Made by a program: the position numbers and the translations under genes. The notes under the pieces are model-generated. The model worked only from the letters and a program-made list of their open reading frames with translations. It searched no databases and was not told the origin of the DNA. A stretch of DNA of 64,000 nt from Prostheceraeus crozeri (taxonomy: Eukaryota > Platyhelminthes > Polycladida > Euryleptidae). This document shows positions 20,301 to 33,392 of this stretch, one piece after another. Each line of letters starts with the position of its first letter. Position 1 is the stretch's first letter. The stretch is from the NCBI GenBank assembly GCA_907163375.1, contig CAJQUW010006316.1, positions 248,001 to 312,000 of the forward strand, read 5' to 3'.

Positions 20301-22659
20301 CTTTCCAGTGTTTGGAAGCAAACTTTACATAATTGGAATAATTTCACTGAAGAATCCATGGGATAATCCAGACGCACATCTTTTTATCAGAACGTTGTGT
20401 GTAGAATAATACTAATTTCAAATAATACACTGTTCGTCTATTGGTGCTTCAGGTTGAATAGGCCGTGCCGAATACAGATTAAAGGAATCCGATTTTCACT
20501 TTTTCAAGAAACAATTTAGTTGTGGTATCAGAAAGAATGAAGAATGAGGAATGATTCTATGTAGCTTAAATGTGTTGAAGAGGAATTCTGGGAGCAAATT
20601 CAAACTACAAGCTGAAACATTATTACAATTAAAATTCTTCACAAATTATAATAAATCATTCAAGCAGCTCAGCTCGATAAATAATTATCGACTTGTCTTT
20701 CTCAGTTCCGATTCATCTATTTGTAAATGTTCAACTTCGTAAATTTTCCATGAAATAATTTTGATCACATTATGTGATCGTACTGTGGCGTGTACTTTAC
20801 AGCAAAGTACATTGTCTTGTTCACTTTGAGACTTGAGACTTCTACAATATTTCGGGTCGGGTACTCCTATTCTTACCCCCACCCCACATTTCCAAAATTT
20901 CACACAAGTTTTCCAAAATCATCAAATTGCGTCAAAGTCACATTGGGTTTAGAATAGACTTGATCTGTCACTTAGTGACACTACAACACGACTGTGAAGT
21001 CTTACTTGAACCCTGGGATGAAGGATTGGTGCCTTGGATACTCAGTTAGAATACAAGGTACAGCTGTGATCATGAACTTCCTGTGATTGTTGTATACAGA
21101 CAAATGGTGGACAGTTGTCTAATTCTGAGACTGTAAATGTTCTTCAAGTCAGATAAGAGGAGTTTTACACACTCAACGCTATGCAACGTTAGTGAGACTG
21201 CCCGTAGGGGCAAGAGAAGATCGTTGACGATGCAACACTCCCGAGTGTCAACAACAGAAATGTGGGGGGAGAACAGAAGTACCATATTTCGCTAGCCAAT
21301 GACCATAGAAAACTATGTACATTGTCTACCACTGACGTTGTTTCACAGATAAATCGCATGTAATAATTTACATCTTCTGCTATGTATCATACCGCATTTT
21401 CTTACATCAAATCCATAACAGATGATATAATGATAGCTCTCACTACATTTCTGTGATTCCTTGATAAGTAATAAGTGAAGAGATTATTTCACTGACACTT
21501 TGACCATCATGTTGACACGGCAAATTATGTTTCAAGCTCATAAGAGAAGCAATGCTTACAGATTCTAACACAAATCATTTACAAAATGATGTTTTCATAA
21601 GTTTCACAATTTAACCCCCAAACCAATAACAATTCAAAAAATACTAAAATTTCAACGGATTCTTCACATGATGATATTACACCCTTCTAGCTTATTCATC
21701 AATCCAAAACTGGAAGCCTTGTCTGATCATCTGAGTAGGTATGAACAAACTAATGACGAGAAGCGATCCGCATAATATAAAAAACATGATATAGATTCGC
21801 TAGCTTCTTATTTCTGGAATGCTTTATGAAAAATGCGGTCAATGAAAACATCACCAGTAATAATAGAAGTCTGGACACTTGACTGCCATTGCCTCCTAAA
21901 TACATCAAAATCGCAACCTGTTCACTATCAAAGATCAACACGAAATGATTCCGTAAAGTCAGATGATCCGTTTCGGATACTAAGAAATCTGAGTTAAACC
22001 TCTCAGCAAGAATTGCATAATAAACTAAGAACTTGACCTCTTGCCAAGTGGATTTACTTCGAGTTCACGGGCAGCGATGCTAACACAGAAGTACGGGTCA
22101 GGAATATGTGAAGAGAATAGCAGAACGATGAATTGAAAAGTCTTGTCAGTGACATTCAAGAGGAAGGTTCCAGGTCATCAAGCACAACTGATTCTTCAGA
22201 ATTAAAAATCAACGAGATAATCTTTGTCAAAATATTGAAAACTTGCTGCTATAAACGTGTGCACAGTAATGTGTTTTTATAAAATTTGGCAAAAGTAGGC
22301 GTGAAAGACTGGGTTAATGCGGACAAGTGGATTATATTCCGATTTATTATCCAATTTTGCTGCCTCGACGATCATTGATTCGTTTTTACCGACCGAGAAA
22401 GCAAACTACCGATCGCAGCTGAAACGTAGGGATCAAAATTATTCCAAGTGCAAGTCGACGACACGAATTGATGATATTGGGTTTTTACACATTATATCAG
22501 AACTAACGTGATCTCAATGAGTACAAATTGCTGATTTGCACAATTCATAAATGGCGAAAGATATATAGATGAAATGTGAATGTGATTTGATTTTGATGTT
22601 CGAAGCTGGTCCTCAGGTAATGGGTAAAATAGTCAAAATGCAACGAAATGTGCTAGGCT
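17310..22659. other. Long AT-rich stretch without recognised gene
   Basis: Only short open frames. Small features: AT-rich tattat/atcatt runs at 17690-17790, the 17-bp palindrome gatcacattatgtgatc near 20763-20779, the palindrome gtcacttagtgac near 20969, and a possible very degenerate tRNA-like segment (minus, near 21000-21070, gggttcaagtaag). None is strong enough for its own entry. Confidence 0.45.
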
Positions 22660-22800
22660 CAACCCGTACATCGGGAGGTGGTAGAATGACTCAGTTGATT
22701 TAAGGTCTCCACTTTGGTGCGGAGGTCCAGAAGGTCCACGGTTCAAGTTAGTCTGTCCACCTGGGAAGTTGAATTGTTTGGAGATGCCACTGAATGAGGC
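22660..22800 (+). mobile_element. tRNA-derived SINE (family C)
   Basis: A GC-rich island in AT-rich surroundings. An A-box-like tgactcagttga at 22687-22698 is followed 42 bp later by a B-box-like ggttcaagtta at 22740-22750, tRNA-like spacing. Between them ggtctccactttggtgcgga pairs with itself as a long variable-arm hairpin (ggtctccac/gcggaggtcc side). The 3' limit is uncertain. The minus-strand open frame across it (22633-22917) is a shadow. Confidence 0.55.
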
Positions 22801-24194
22801 CCCTCCCTCCCAACTTGATAGCATCACCTCACTCCGTATGCGGGGCAAAGAAAAGCAAAAAAGATAAAAACCGAATATTTTAACAAAAATCATTAGAAAA
22901 CTATGCTTCTGTTTCATTTCTATACAAGGAAGCAGGGCTAAAATGAATCATTAATTGCTGACCAGTGCTGGGTTCCCACGCTTGTCAAATTACTACAAAT
23001 TCAAAGGAGTCACCGTGACAAGTTTAAGCAAGTTACATCTTTATTGAATCAACGAACATTCCGCAAGTATTTTCTCGACGTATTTTGCTCAATTTCCGAC
23101 TTATGATCATTTATGATATTTCACTTTGCTCGTCAGGTGCACTGGAGAAATTTCACAAACAATACTGTATTTACAACGTAACAAAACATTATCCATCGAA
23201 AGTTTTCGCAAACCAGTACACTGTTTCGAAGTGAAGTCGTCAAGAATTTCAACTATGCGATGCTTTAGCTCCGCTCTGCCTTCGAACCATTTCACATCTT
23301 TCTTGTACTAACACTTTTCATCTATGTACAAACATTTTCCATTTGATCCGTGGAGTAGCGCGAATCTCTTCGTCCATTGACAACAAAGTTATAACATCGA
23401 TACACTTTGGAACAATCACTTTTCTCAACATCAACAAAACTTTACATTTACCTTGTACTAAGAAACTATCAGTTTAAAGAGTGTAAACGTGTGTACTTAG
23501 ACACTGTGAACCTCAGTGTGGTGTCGATGTATTTAAGCAGCTGATCCAGAAATGAGGACCCTTTGATACTAGAGCTTATCATCACACAAACGGTGGAACA
23601 TTTATCGGATAATAAAATCATCGAATGATTAGATCAGTTAATGAATCAAGAAATCTTTCTATTGAAATTTTGAGATTTTCGGATCCTCAGAAGGGGTCTG
23701 AGAAATCATTCAAAATAAGGAATCAGCACGGAATTTGATAAAAGACTGAATATATCAATCCTGAGCATCAGTTGAGTAGCATTCGGAAGTTCAAGTAACC
23801 AAATGTTTTAATCGTTCCTATAATTACAAATAACTTCGCTACAAACACAGATAACCAGAGGAAACAACCATACCACAAACGCATCCCAAAGTGCTTCAGA
23901 TGCAAGCTCCAAAATCGATAATAATGTGCTGACATGACTTTCAACTGAATGACGTTGGATAATTTTATGACAGACTTTGAAAGTTGCAGCATAAAAATTT
24001 TGATAAATAACCATTATAATTGCAGACTGCTCCACTGATGATTTACTGTGTTCCAGATCTTTAAAACGATGGCTTTGATGGAGAATTACATAATCATACC
24101 AATTAGTTTCTAAACTATCCTATGCAGAGACCAAGCCAACACGAGAAGTGAATATTCTCGCTTTCCTCTTGCATGGGTGAAATAGACTAATGAA
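22801..24194. other. No recognised feature
   Basis: AT-rich unique sequence with short frames only. A word cagtgctgggttcccac near 22964 looks like a hAT-type terminus but no partner end was found. Confidence 0.45.
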
Positions 24195-24345
24195 GCTTTA
24201 ACGCCACTGCTTCCCGTTTCTAGGAGTTCCCTTTAGTCCGGTTGTCCTTTCTGCCGACTTCAAATCTCACTTTCGAGGCTCTACTTCTGGGCCATAAGAT
24301 CGCTAGGACAAGCACATGAACACTATGCCACGCAGATCACAAAAC
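24195..24345 (-). mobile_element. SINE family B, copy 1
   Basis: tRNA-derived SINE on the minus strand. It shares the core agatcgctagg, the B-box region (tcgaggctct, reading agcctcga on minus) and ctgccgacttc with copies at 48358, 51964 and 62505. At the low-coordinate end it shares aatgaagctttaacgccact with the 51964 copy, marking the element's 3' terminus. It is more diverged than the 51964 copy, including at the A box (tggcatagtg). Confidence 0.75.
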
Positions 24346-26556
24346 TAAGGTTGGAATTTTAAGATATTACCAATCCTGATGACACCTCACGTGAAGCAGC
24401 ATGTACGTAAGAGTTTAATTGTGAATACAGACGAAGTCTCACGAAGCAATGAAAAAAACAAAAAATCCGCCGACCTTTTCCTATATGAAAATTTCATTTC
24501 ACACTACCTCAGATGAATAAAATAGGATGCCAACTAAGAGCGATTGCAATCCCGGAATATTGAAACAAATCGCTTTGCAGCAGACTTAATGAGAAAAAGC
24601 CTACTTTCAAACGGTCGTTTTCACGTGTATTGGCTTTCAATATTTAATTTAGCCAACTTGTTTAGGTAACAAAAGAGTAAAAATTGCTGAAAATCACATT
24701 ATGAGAGAATTCTAAACTTCATTTGATTTTTTAGACCAAATCACTGTCCTTTAAGCAGGTGTAAACATTAAGCATTATTGGCGTCAATAGTTAACAGCGC
24801 CATTGAAACAAACAGAAGATACTATAAACAGATCAATGAAGTGAAAGGACGTCTGCTTTATCGTGCTCTTTTACGAAAAATATTTACACAAGACAACACG
24901 TCATAACATGTGCAGCATAAAGAATATCACTGAAGACTAGTTCGAAGTAGATGGAATTGATTTTAAATTCCATTGTGTATTTTCAACAAATCGCCTTTCT
25001 TCCTTACTGAGATTAGCTTTTCTTTTCTTCTGCTATGGTTTCCCATGATTTACCCGTTCTCAGAATAGGAGACAATTCGATTCAGTGATTAAATATATAC
25101 ATGACATACGTACGTCGATCAATCAACCAGCGATACATTTGAAATAAAACAGCATTGAATTAGCAATTCGTTGAACACTTCTTTGACCAGTACATAAAGA
25201 CCTAGAGACACCTTTCACGAGAAAAAGAGCCTACAATCATTTTAAATTGGTCATTGATTCTTTGATTATATTGATCAAAAATTATACTCAAAAGGTTCTT
25301 AATGTTTGCCGCTAAATATCTTCTACAGATTCGAGGACGTTATCAAATTTCATCGAAAAAATTATCTCTTGCGAAGTTAGCGATCAGATCTATGCACCAA
25401 TGAACAGAAGAATAACATCCACCATCGACTCAGATGGAGAAGGATTGTCTCTCACTGATAATAGATCGGGGTCCATAGCGTCCGAGGATAATGCCTGTGA
25501 TTGCTGACATTATATCTCTTTGCACAGCTAAAGGGAGAGATCATTTTTCACCGTAAATACACTGAAAAACCTTCCGTGTGAATAAATTACCCAGTCATTA
25601 GGAGTATGAAAAAGTAAATGTGAAAAATGTGTAACATTATATTTAGTTACCTTCAAACAAAACGATGATGCTAAGTGGAACTGATCAGATGTGCTATGTA
25701 AAAGAACTTTGATCGACAGAGACAAAATCATTAAAGTACTGAGGTCGGAGTACATGTCTGAGAATAAACCCAAAGCGCATGACAGAAACAGCATGAAAGT
25801 CATGGTGTGCTCCGTGTGAACCGCATGACAACATTTTTTCATAAACATAATACCACCTTCAGCCAGCTCAAGGTTTTTAACCCTCATTAGTAAAGATTTC
25901 TATAACCCTCTGGAGACTCTACTGACAACAAAAGCACTCAATGCCCTGAAATTTCTATTCACCATAGATAGACATATATATTTTCAATGATAACTGAAAA
26001 CGAAAACATAAGAATAGTAACCATCTGAGTAGGGAGAATTAGGATCTCTGAGTGTCCGTGAAAATCGTAATTAAGGACAATTTCACAGCGAGTCTTCAGT
26101 ACAATTTACACTCATGTAAGCCCGGTAAAACTCATTTTGCATGCATCAGAATTGTCATCTAAACCTGCTAACGACATATATGAATATTTATACCTCTATC
26201 GTTAATCAATGCTAGGTGTAGATTTATCCATAACAATGTTGCGCCCATGTGTAGTAAGTATTGGTGTTGAAGTGAAATTATCATCCTGAGGAACATTTAT
26301 ATGATTCAAACTTCTAAGCATTGTTCAAATTGATTCATATATTTTCATGACGGCTATCAGGGAAGTCGCATGTGGAGAAAAGTCTCTAAACAACAACAGA
26401 CAAGGGGAACTCTGGGCTTGAATGTGATTTGAATCAATGTAGTCCGCTCTTTGACAATAGATATGCAACAAACGAGGATTACAATGTTCACTAGTTTTCT
26501 ATTCGCGCGGACTATAATGCCGGTACACTGGAAATGTACACAGATGTTCATTTGGG
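24346..26556. other. No recognised feature
   Basis: AT-rich. The minus frame 25528-25887 (119 residues) is hydrophobic in part but has no recognisable domain or splice context. No repeats were seen. Confidence 0.45.
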
Positions 26557-26667
26557 TTATAATGCAAATAATTACTCATCTGAAGAGGACCTTGGTGGCG
26601 AAATACTCGGACACTGACACACCATCAAATCATCGTCACTAAAGCCCTCTTCAGATGAGCATTATAA
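26557..26667. repeat. Inverted repeat with CTGAAGA motif
   Basis: Perfect 14-bp arms ctcatctgaagagg (26575-26588) and cctcttcagatgag (26646-26659). They extend outward by ttataatg (26557-26564) and cattataa (26660-26667) after a 10-bp interruption on the left. The arm runs into ctgaagaggaccttggtggc followed by gaaatac, the order of a Penelope-type hammerhead motif but with a poor second stem. No flanking duplication was evident. Confidence 0.7.
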
Positions 26668-26735
26668 CAACTTTGTAACAGAACTTTGTCCATGTGACAA
26701 GAGAAAAAAAAAATAATGTGCTTGACAGATTAAAT

Positions 26736-27079
26736 CAGGGGTTCTCAAAAAGTGGGTCATTAATGGGTAACGTGGGTCGCGGTGAAATTATTGGGTCACA
26801 GGTTTTTGAGAGTAGAAAATCGCTTGTTTTTGTAGCTTGTTATTTGCTCGTTATTATTCACTGTCCGACATTGCTGAATGTTGTAACTGAAACTGCGTTT
26901 TGAGGTTTGTTATTCAGACAATATTGTATTCCAGAGTATTCGTATTTAAACTTCTAGCGACCGATCAAATGAATGATAATAACTAACACTGTTAGATGTT
27001 TTATCTAATGCTGGTGGGTCACCACCGATGCAGAAAAATCAAAAATTCGGTGGCGGCGAGAAAGCCATGAGAAGTGCTG
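26736..27079. mobile_element. hAT-type MITE (344 bp)
   Basis: The left end is CAGGGGTTCTCAAAAAG at 26736 and the right end is ...aaagccatgagaagtgctg ending at 27079, its imperfect inverse complement. The 8-bp flanks are gattaaat (26728-26735) and gactaaat (27080-27087), differing at one base. CAGGGGTTCTCAAA is a classic terminus of Charlie-like hAT elements. The frame at 26694-26903 is not a transposase, so this is a non-autonomous copy. Confidence 0.85.
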
Positions 27080-27087
27080 GACTAAAT

Positions 27088-27971
27088 AAATATGTGCTTC
27101 CTGTTATGACATGTTTGAGCTTAGCTTATCACTTCTCGTTTACTTGGAATTTTGGATTAATTGCCAACGTCACGTGACTTTCTTTCTTCGGGATATCAAA
27201 AGTTTACAAACCAGTCAATCACAAGGAAGATATTTCATTCAAGAATCGAACACTTCCGCTCATCATTTGAAATCATTTGCAATCGAGCCACCTGTGTTAC
27301 TTTTGACGAAATAATCAAATATGAACGCTTACTATAATCTGCACCTGTCGTTGTTGAAACTCTTAATATTACAACAGACTCCTTCCTCTGAAAATTCATT
27401 TCAAACCATCGCAGATTAACTTTCCCAGCGATGTCTCCAGATAACTTTGATGAGAAGCTGACAAAAGTAAAATTCCCAAACTGTACCGCTTAACTTCAAT
27501 AGACATCTTCCGAAGATTTATTATATTGCAGACAATGATCAACTCTTTTATTAAAGAGCAATCAAGATTTGTACATCGCGAATGAAGAAAACGATTGGGC
27601 GGAGGTTTTAGACGATGTTTGAGCGTCTTCTGACAGCTCCAGGATGCTTGTTTATTCATAAAATAAGCTTCAAAGATCAAAATATCAAAACCAATATGAA
27701 GCGCGGGATGAAATACTAATTCAAGGAACAGCGGTATGAAAGCATACTTTTTCAGCACTTTTCATCAAACCCCACACCAAAAGACCGCAGCATTGAAGGA
27801 GAGAGACGAATTCTTCAAACTTGTAATGCAGAAAAGTTGCTAAGAAAAATAATGTGCATGAAGAAGGAATCCACCGATTTTTCAAAATAACATGTAAAAT
27901 TCTGAGTGTTTCAACTATCTATTAAAGGAACATCGTTGGTTAAAAAGCTCGTCAGTGGTCAAATTTTTCCT
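27088..27971. other. No recognised feature
   Basis: AT-rich. The minus frame 27396-27758 (120 residues) carries no recognisable domain. Confidence 0.45.
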
Positions 27972-28106
27972 ACGTCACTTCGAATTCACATATACTCATT
28001 GACAAAATTTTGAAACATTTACTTCTTTAACATTATCATATTTCCCCGCAATAAAATAAATCTCTGTTCCAAAACTTCCGCGAGAAAGAATGTCTCGAAG
28101 TGACGT
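27972..28106. repeat. Inverted repeat acgtcacttcga, 12-bp arms
   Basis: acgtcacttcga at 27972-27983 and its exact complement tcgaagtgacgt at 28095-28106, 111 bp apart. A third related word gtgacgtgg follows at about 28120. It could be the ends of a small MITE, but no target duplication is clear. Confidence 0.6.
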
Positions 28107-30521
28107 GGGGTATTTCCTGTGACGTGGTATAGCTGTGGGAATGAAACATCGCATCCAATGGCAGCTCTGACCGCAAGTATAACGGGACATGCTAAAAAAA
28201 TAAAGAAGTCTTACATCCTGTTATTCCCAAGCGCCACAAAATCTTTTTATCATTCGGTTACTGTTGAGCTTTCAGATTCAACCATTTGTCAGCTGTAGAA
28301 CTCAAATAACTACCGGACTAATTGATCATTCAATTTTCTCTGTAACCAACCTTCAACCCGATTCCATATACCTGTTCACCATTGCCGTGAGGTGACCTTT
28401 ATGATCAAGAATACACGTCAAACATTCGCTTACCTCCATGTATCCAATTTTCCTCGACAATTATACAAACTCTAGTCCGTCGATGGAAGATTGACGTACC
28501 TGTGTATCTAATTAACCAGATATCAATAATCCGATACTAAATCGCTGCTAAGACTATTTAATTTAAACAAAAATGGTACTGCCTATTTTTAAAAGTTTGT
28601 TCTATCATTCGCGAGTCCGTATCGTTGCGTATCCACCAAATAGTTATTTCAACGTCATGGTTTGATGATCAGGAGACATTTTGTCCACGATGCGGGACTA
28701 TTGAGAGTTAATGGGTGTTCGATTAAAACGTGGCAGGTATTCATCCATCAACTGTGACAGAAAATTCATCCGGTAGTTTGCTAAGGACTGCTAAGATCTA
28801 AGAGTCCACAAATATTGGAAAAATGTCAATGGTTCCAAAGAAATGGAAAATCTCGGGAAGCATAATTGCATTCAGAAGTTTTCTTGATGATGTTTCCCTA
28901 CAGAAACTCGCTCCGGCTGCCGGACTAAGTCAAAATGAGACTTTCACAGAATGAGGTACATCCTATGTCTTTTTCAAATCTGCAGACCTGTCAAGTTCTA
29001 CCGGGTTCCTCTTCTTGTCAGATGGGATCAAAGAAATATTCATGTAAGTTGAATGGGCTTTCGCTAGAAATGAGATTTTGCTGAGATTCGTTTCATCTGA
29101 TATAGTGAGACGTGATGACTAGAACCATAATTTTTTTACATGAAATATCTTCAAAAAAATTCCCATCATGTCAAAATGTACCTACATAGATGAAGCTTAA
29201 CACATTCAGATTTGGACAAACCTCTAAAGTTCAGCAAACACAACATTGTGGCCAATTTCTGCCACATTTGATGCATGCTTAAAACAAATCCACATGAATG
29301 GAAATGACCTGAAGACATTCCACACAAAAAATCAAGGCTCTGTTTTTGTTTTCTTTCCACCTAATCATGGAACATGTGGACAATCTCATTTTCATCGCAA
29401 ACTAGACAGATCCATTTAGGAAAAGAACACTTGAACATGAGTAAACCACGAATCAAAGTGATGCTGCGGAATTCTGAAAGAATACAACTCCATGTGTATC
29501 ATCAAATTCATTCAGTGTTGACTTAATAGAAAAATACATCATGAAAATGACATTAGACAAACAGGATTGACGGAAGTAAAGCATTGCGACTGAACACTTC
29601 AAAACATTCTTTGTTGACATTGCGCAACGAGATCGCTACTTCAAAGGTAGTGGACGCACCTTCTGACCAGATGGGAGTACAGCAAACTGTTGAAGACCAC
29701 ACACACATCACATCAAGTCATTTTCAAAGCAATTTTTCATTTATTTTATTAAATGATCTTCAGATAGATTTCTCCATTACCAGAATTTGATTCCAGTTGT
29801 CTGCGGTCAGCTCACCATGAAAAGTGACAATGTCAATCACTGTCCCTCAAGTTTGTTGTATCCTCAAGTGTCCGACAGAATATCAACTTAGATACACGAT
29901 CAACGGATTGTCTAGTCCTAACAGTTAATCTGATGCTCTCAAATAAGATTAATTTTATTGGAGTTCTCTCGACCAGTGTACATCGCTTTGGCCTCTATTC
30001 CATGTGATGCTGCTATTTCATCAATAATTAATCTATGTTTCATCGGTGTTCGACCACTGCAGATGTGTGGATTCCCGTCCGAGACGGCTTTTTTCTAAAC
30101 ATGGAAGTCAAAGGGATCCAAGGCAATACATCAGTAAAATTATGTAATCGCTTCTGTATAAGATATGTAATTTTAAGTATTAAGAGTGAATCATCTATAT
30201 GGCATAAAACGTACTATAACCAATGTTGCAAGATACATTTTGATGTGACTTAGAAATTAATGCACTTCAGTGATCGTGGGGGGCTGCCACACCTGCTTAA
30301 GAGGTGGGCAACCTCAAGACCAAGCTGAGCGCAAATTAGTCTGAGAACCATCAAGACAACTACTGGAATGAAAAGAAAATTCGCTTGATTCTTATGAATT
30401 CATTTTGTTGTTTAATCATCAAGAACATCAACAGTGCTTAAATTAGCAAGAAAAAAAGACGTCCGGTAGAAATAGTAGAGAGAAGAGTACAATATTCTAC
30501 ACGTACTCTACGTCATATACA
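28107..30521. other. No recognised gene
   Basis: AT-rich with short frames. Around 30270-30320 the words ggggggctgccacacctg and aggtgggcaacc resemble an eroded hAT terminus, but ends cannot be paired. At 30486-30510 agtac...gtact forms a small hairpin just before the promoter candidate. Confidence 0.45.
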
Positions 30522-30566
30522 TCTAGAAGTTTCATTATAAATAGGTCCGCGTCTATACTAAGTCCA
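30522..30566 (+). promoter_or_regulatory. Candidate TATA promoter with heat-shock-element-like motif
   Basis: A consensus TATA box TATAAATA lies at 30536-30543. 30 bp downstream from its first base is an initiator-like tccagtt, with A at 30566. Directly upstream, tctagaagtttc (30522-30533) fits three alternating heat-shock units (TC-nn-GAA-nn-TTC). The sequence downstream is visibly GC-richer for about 900 bp, as in a 5' exon, but no long coding frame follows, so the transcript (coding after splicing, non-coding or mobile) is unknown. It could also be a chance match. Confidence 0.4.
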
Positions 30567-33035
30567 GTTCGTTTCGTCTTTCAATCTTATAAGCCGAGGA
30601 ACATAAGTGACGCACAGCAAAGACCAGAGCTGTTGCGGATAATCTGAATCACTAATCTAGAACAAGCAAGCAATTAAATAGCATCCGTCAAGCAAGGAAC
30701 GACTTTTTATCCCGAATTCGACCTTGTACATTGAATACTGATTGAGCACGGCTCGCAAACCGGAAAGTAAAATGTTACTATTTATTTGCTGACCAAGTCA
30801 TTGGTCTTCCCGGGTCGCATGTTGTCCACTACTGTCCAAGTCGGTTTCACTGTCTCCTCTCTAAGAATATTCTCTTACAGGCCGCTCAATTGGGCAACAC
30901 AAGCTCACTCACATCTCATTCAATCTGCAGTGAAAGTCGAGTTCGAGACACCTTTGTATGTATCTTGATGGCAGTGAGGTGTTGCATCTGTAATGCTGAC
31001 GTTTATGATTAGCAGATAACGAAGCGCGCCACATGTGACGACGGCCTGATAAATGAACTCGGCAATGCAGCAGCAGTACTCCGCGCGGTTTCTCCCTTAG
31101 ATCCTGCTTACCCGCACTATTCATGACATTAACTGTTCGAGCGACTCCTGTCTGTACACGTACAATCCACTCGGGACGTTTACCTGAGTCGAATAACAAC
31201 AGCTCCGCAGAAAATCGGCAAAACGACTGCAAAAGCTAGAATTACTACTGCACGTTGGAACAAGACAAAGGTAGGATCAAAGGAGCACGCACATTCACGG
31301 AGCAGGCGGCAATCGTACAGAGTAACACACAGTTAATTAGCGACGAGTCGGGAAAGATCAAACAAGTGAGGAGTGCGCCAATCTCCCGCCAAGTTAAAAT
31401 AGTCGATATCTATGACTGGCCATCGCATCGCTGTCATCATTAGAAGGTCTTGGCACCGCCTCATCTTTAATGGTCAACTGTCCATCGTTATGATGAACAA
31501 GTTCGGCGACAAAGAACAAATATTTCCTAATGCTTGAGGACAGTTCTCCTACGGACAATTATCTTGGCTCGTCCATGCAGAAGGATTCTCCATTTGGCGC
31601 GGCTACGAGATTGTACTTGTAATTGTTAGCAGTCGATTTGAAGAGAGTCGATCAACACCTTAATATGAATGGAAAGACATGAAATTTTCCACACCACTTT
31701 GAATAATTTCTCCTTCATTGAGTTATTAAAATGGAATCTGTGACACATCATCGAAGGAAAGGTTTTGTAATGGTGTTTGTAACACGGAAGTATTTTATCA
31801 TTTCTTAAACATTGAAACATAAACATCAATTAAGCTTCACAATTAACACAAGGCCATGCTTAATTGGAGTGAAGAAGCACCTTCAACGGATGCTGAAATA
31901 TATATTTAAAATTGACCGATAATCCTAGCATACGCAGAAGGTATTTCCTCACTGAATTCAAATCCCGGAAACGGAAGCTGATTAATTTGTTTCCGATCAT
32001 AATTAATTGATTAAATTGGTATTACCAACTCATGCGCATATCAACCTGGATTTAATGCTGTGCAGTCAGACCTAGCCTAAATCTGTATTCGATCAGATGA
32101 AGCCAGTGGGTACGAAGGGCTGTCTTGCATACGTATTGCCCGTTAAGACTTTTCAAAACATTGGACAAGTTTTTCTAAAACAATATTGTTAGTGCTGTAT
32201 ATCCAAATAATCATTCAATCTGGGAGTAGTGATAGATAAGAAAAATATCTTCCATCAGTAATCTTATCATCGTGTTTATTGATTTCAAGTTGAACTGTTT
32301 CGACATGTAGCATAGTCTGGATAATGTGGTCTACCTACAGCTAAGCGGAAGTGTGACATGTGATGAGATATCAGGAAGATGTTAGAAATATATAAAACGC
32401 TTTCTGAGTTTAGAGTTTTCTATCAAACCAGTTATTCGAGTACAATGTAGCCTAAAAGTTCTGTGCTGAGGTATCATCAGATTGAATTACACATACGATG
32501 TATTATGTTTAGAAGCAGAGGATTATTTTGTATATGTCTAAAACTTTCAATTATAAAAACCGCAGATCCAAGCTATGAAGCCATTGGAAACCAGAAGTTA
32601 TGCTATGTAATTAGAACAAGTCTCCGCTGCAAAAAACTATGTAGTTCGCTTGCCACCGGTGTGCATAATCCAGGAAATGCATAGTTCTTCACGGTGAAGA
32701 CTTGTTTTAATGTCACAACTGAACTTCTGCTTTCCCCTGGCTCCCAACTTATTCATATTCATAGCACACGGTTCATTCAAACAAAGAAAACAAACGGGAA
32801 CAAAGGAATATTATTATAACCATACTGGTGCCAATGTATTACAAATAATACATCTCGCAACATTGTATTCGACAATTACTTTCTATGTACTTGATGAGTT
32901 CCATTATTTTACTAAATACATGTACTAATAACCAAAAAAGATAAACACACCAAAGTGCGACACAGCCTTGCACGATGAGACTTATCAAAACATGGATGTT
33001 CATTTCAATACATTACACATCAGACAGCTCTCCGA
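30567..33035. other. GC-elevated flank of promoter candidate, then AT-rich sequence
   Basis: 30567-31450 is GC-elevated, with short frames on both strands (plus 30786-30968 and 31255-31443, minus 30909-31232), none recognisable. From 31450 to 33035 it is AT-rich with nothing assignable. Confidence 0.4.
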
Positions 33036-33360
33036 ATAGTTTATTTACGCAACTAGTACATGATTGCTTCTTTATATGTAGCATTTCACGAGTTAGATGT
33101 TTTAAATGCCCGAGCTCGTCGGGTGAGGGCTATTTGAATCTAGCGAGTTCGAATGCTATGATGAAGCAATCTCATGCACGAGTTGCATAGAGAATTCTAT
33201 TTGTCGACGTGCTATGATGATCAAGGACAGACTGTGATTGATATGTCTATGATTATCAGAAGTATTTGAAAAGAAATTTAGCCTGACCAACCATGTAAAT
33301 ATCTGTTCTCAGATCTGGTCTATACTAAAGCAAGACAACAGCACTCATAATTCTAACCCG
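33036..33360. repeat. Foldback repeat family B, copy 1
   Basis: It begins with a palindromic head (about 33040-33192). The left arm, ttacgcaactagtacatgat then tgcttc, is mirrored by gaagcaatctcatgcacgag then ttgcat, around a centre rich in gcccgagctcgtcgg. The body gacagactgtgattgatatg...tctatactaaagca follows. Head and body are shared with 53275-53935. The frame at 32975-33190 runs over the head and is not a gene. Its terminal word tatttacgcaac is also used by family A. Confidence 0.78.
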
Positions 33361-33392
33361 ATGAAGATGAAATTGCTATGGATTCCTCTATC

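Noticed and set aside
22964-23040. hAT end (cagtgctgggttcccac)
   Set aside because: No matching inverted end or 8-bp duplication could be found within a reasonable distance.
25528-25887. 119-codon minus-strand frame as a membrane protein exon
   Set aside because: Weak hydrophobic segments only, no borders typical of exons and no recognisable family.
30265-30320. Eroded hAT terminus (aggtgggcaacc)
   Set aside because: Only a few words match, and no paired end or target duplication is visible.
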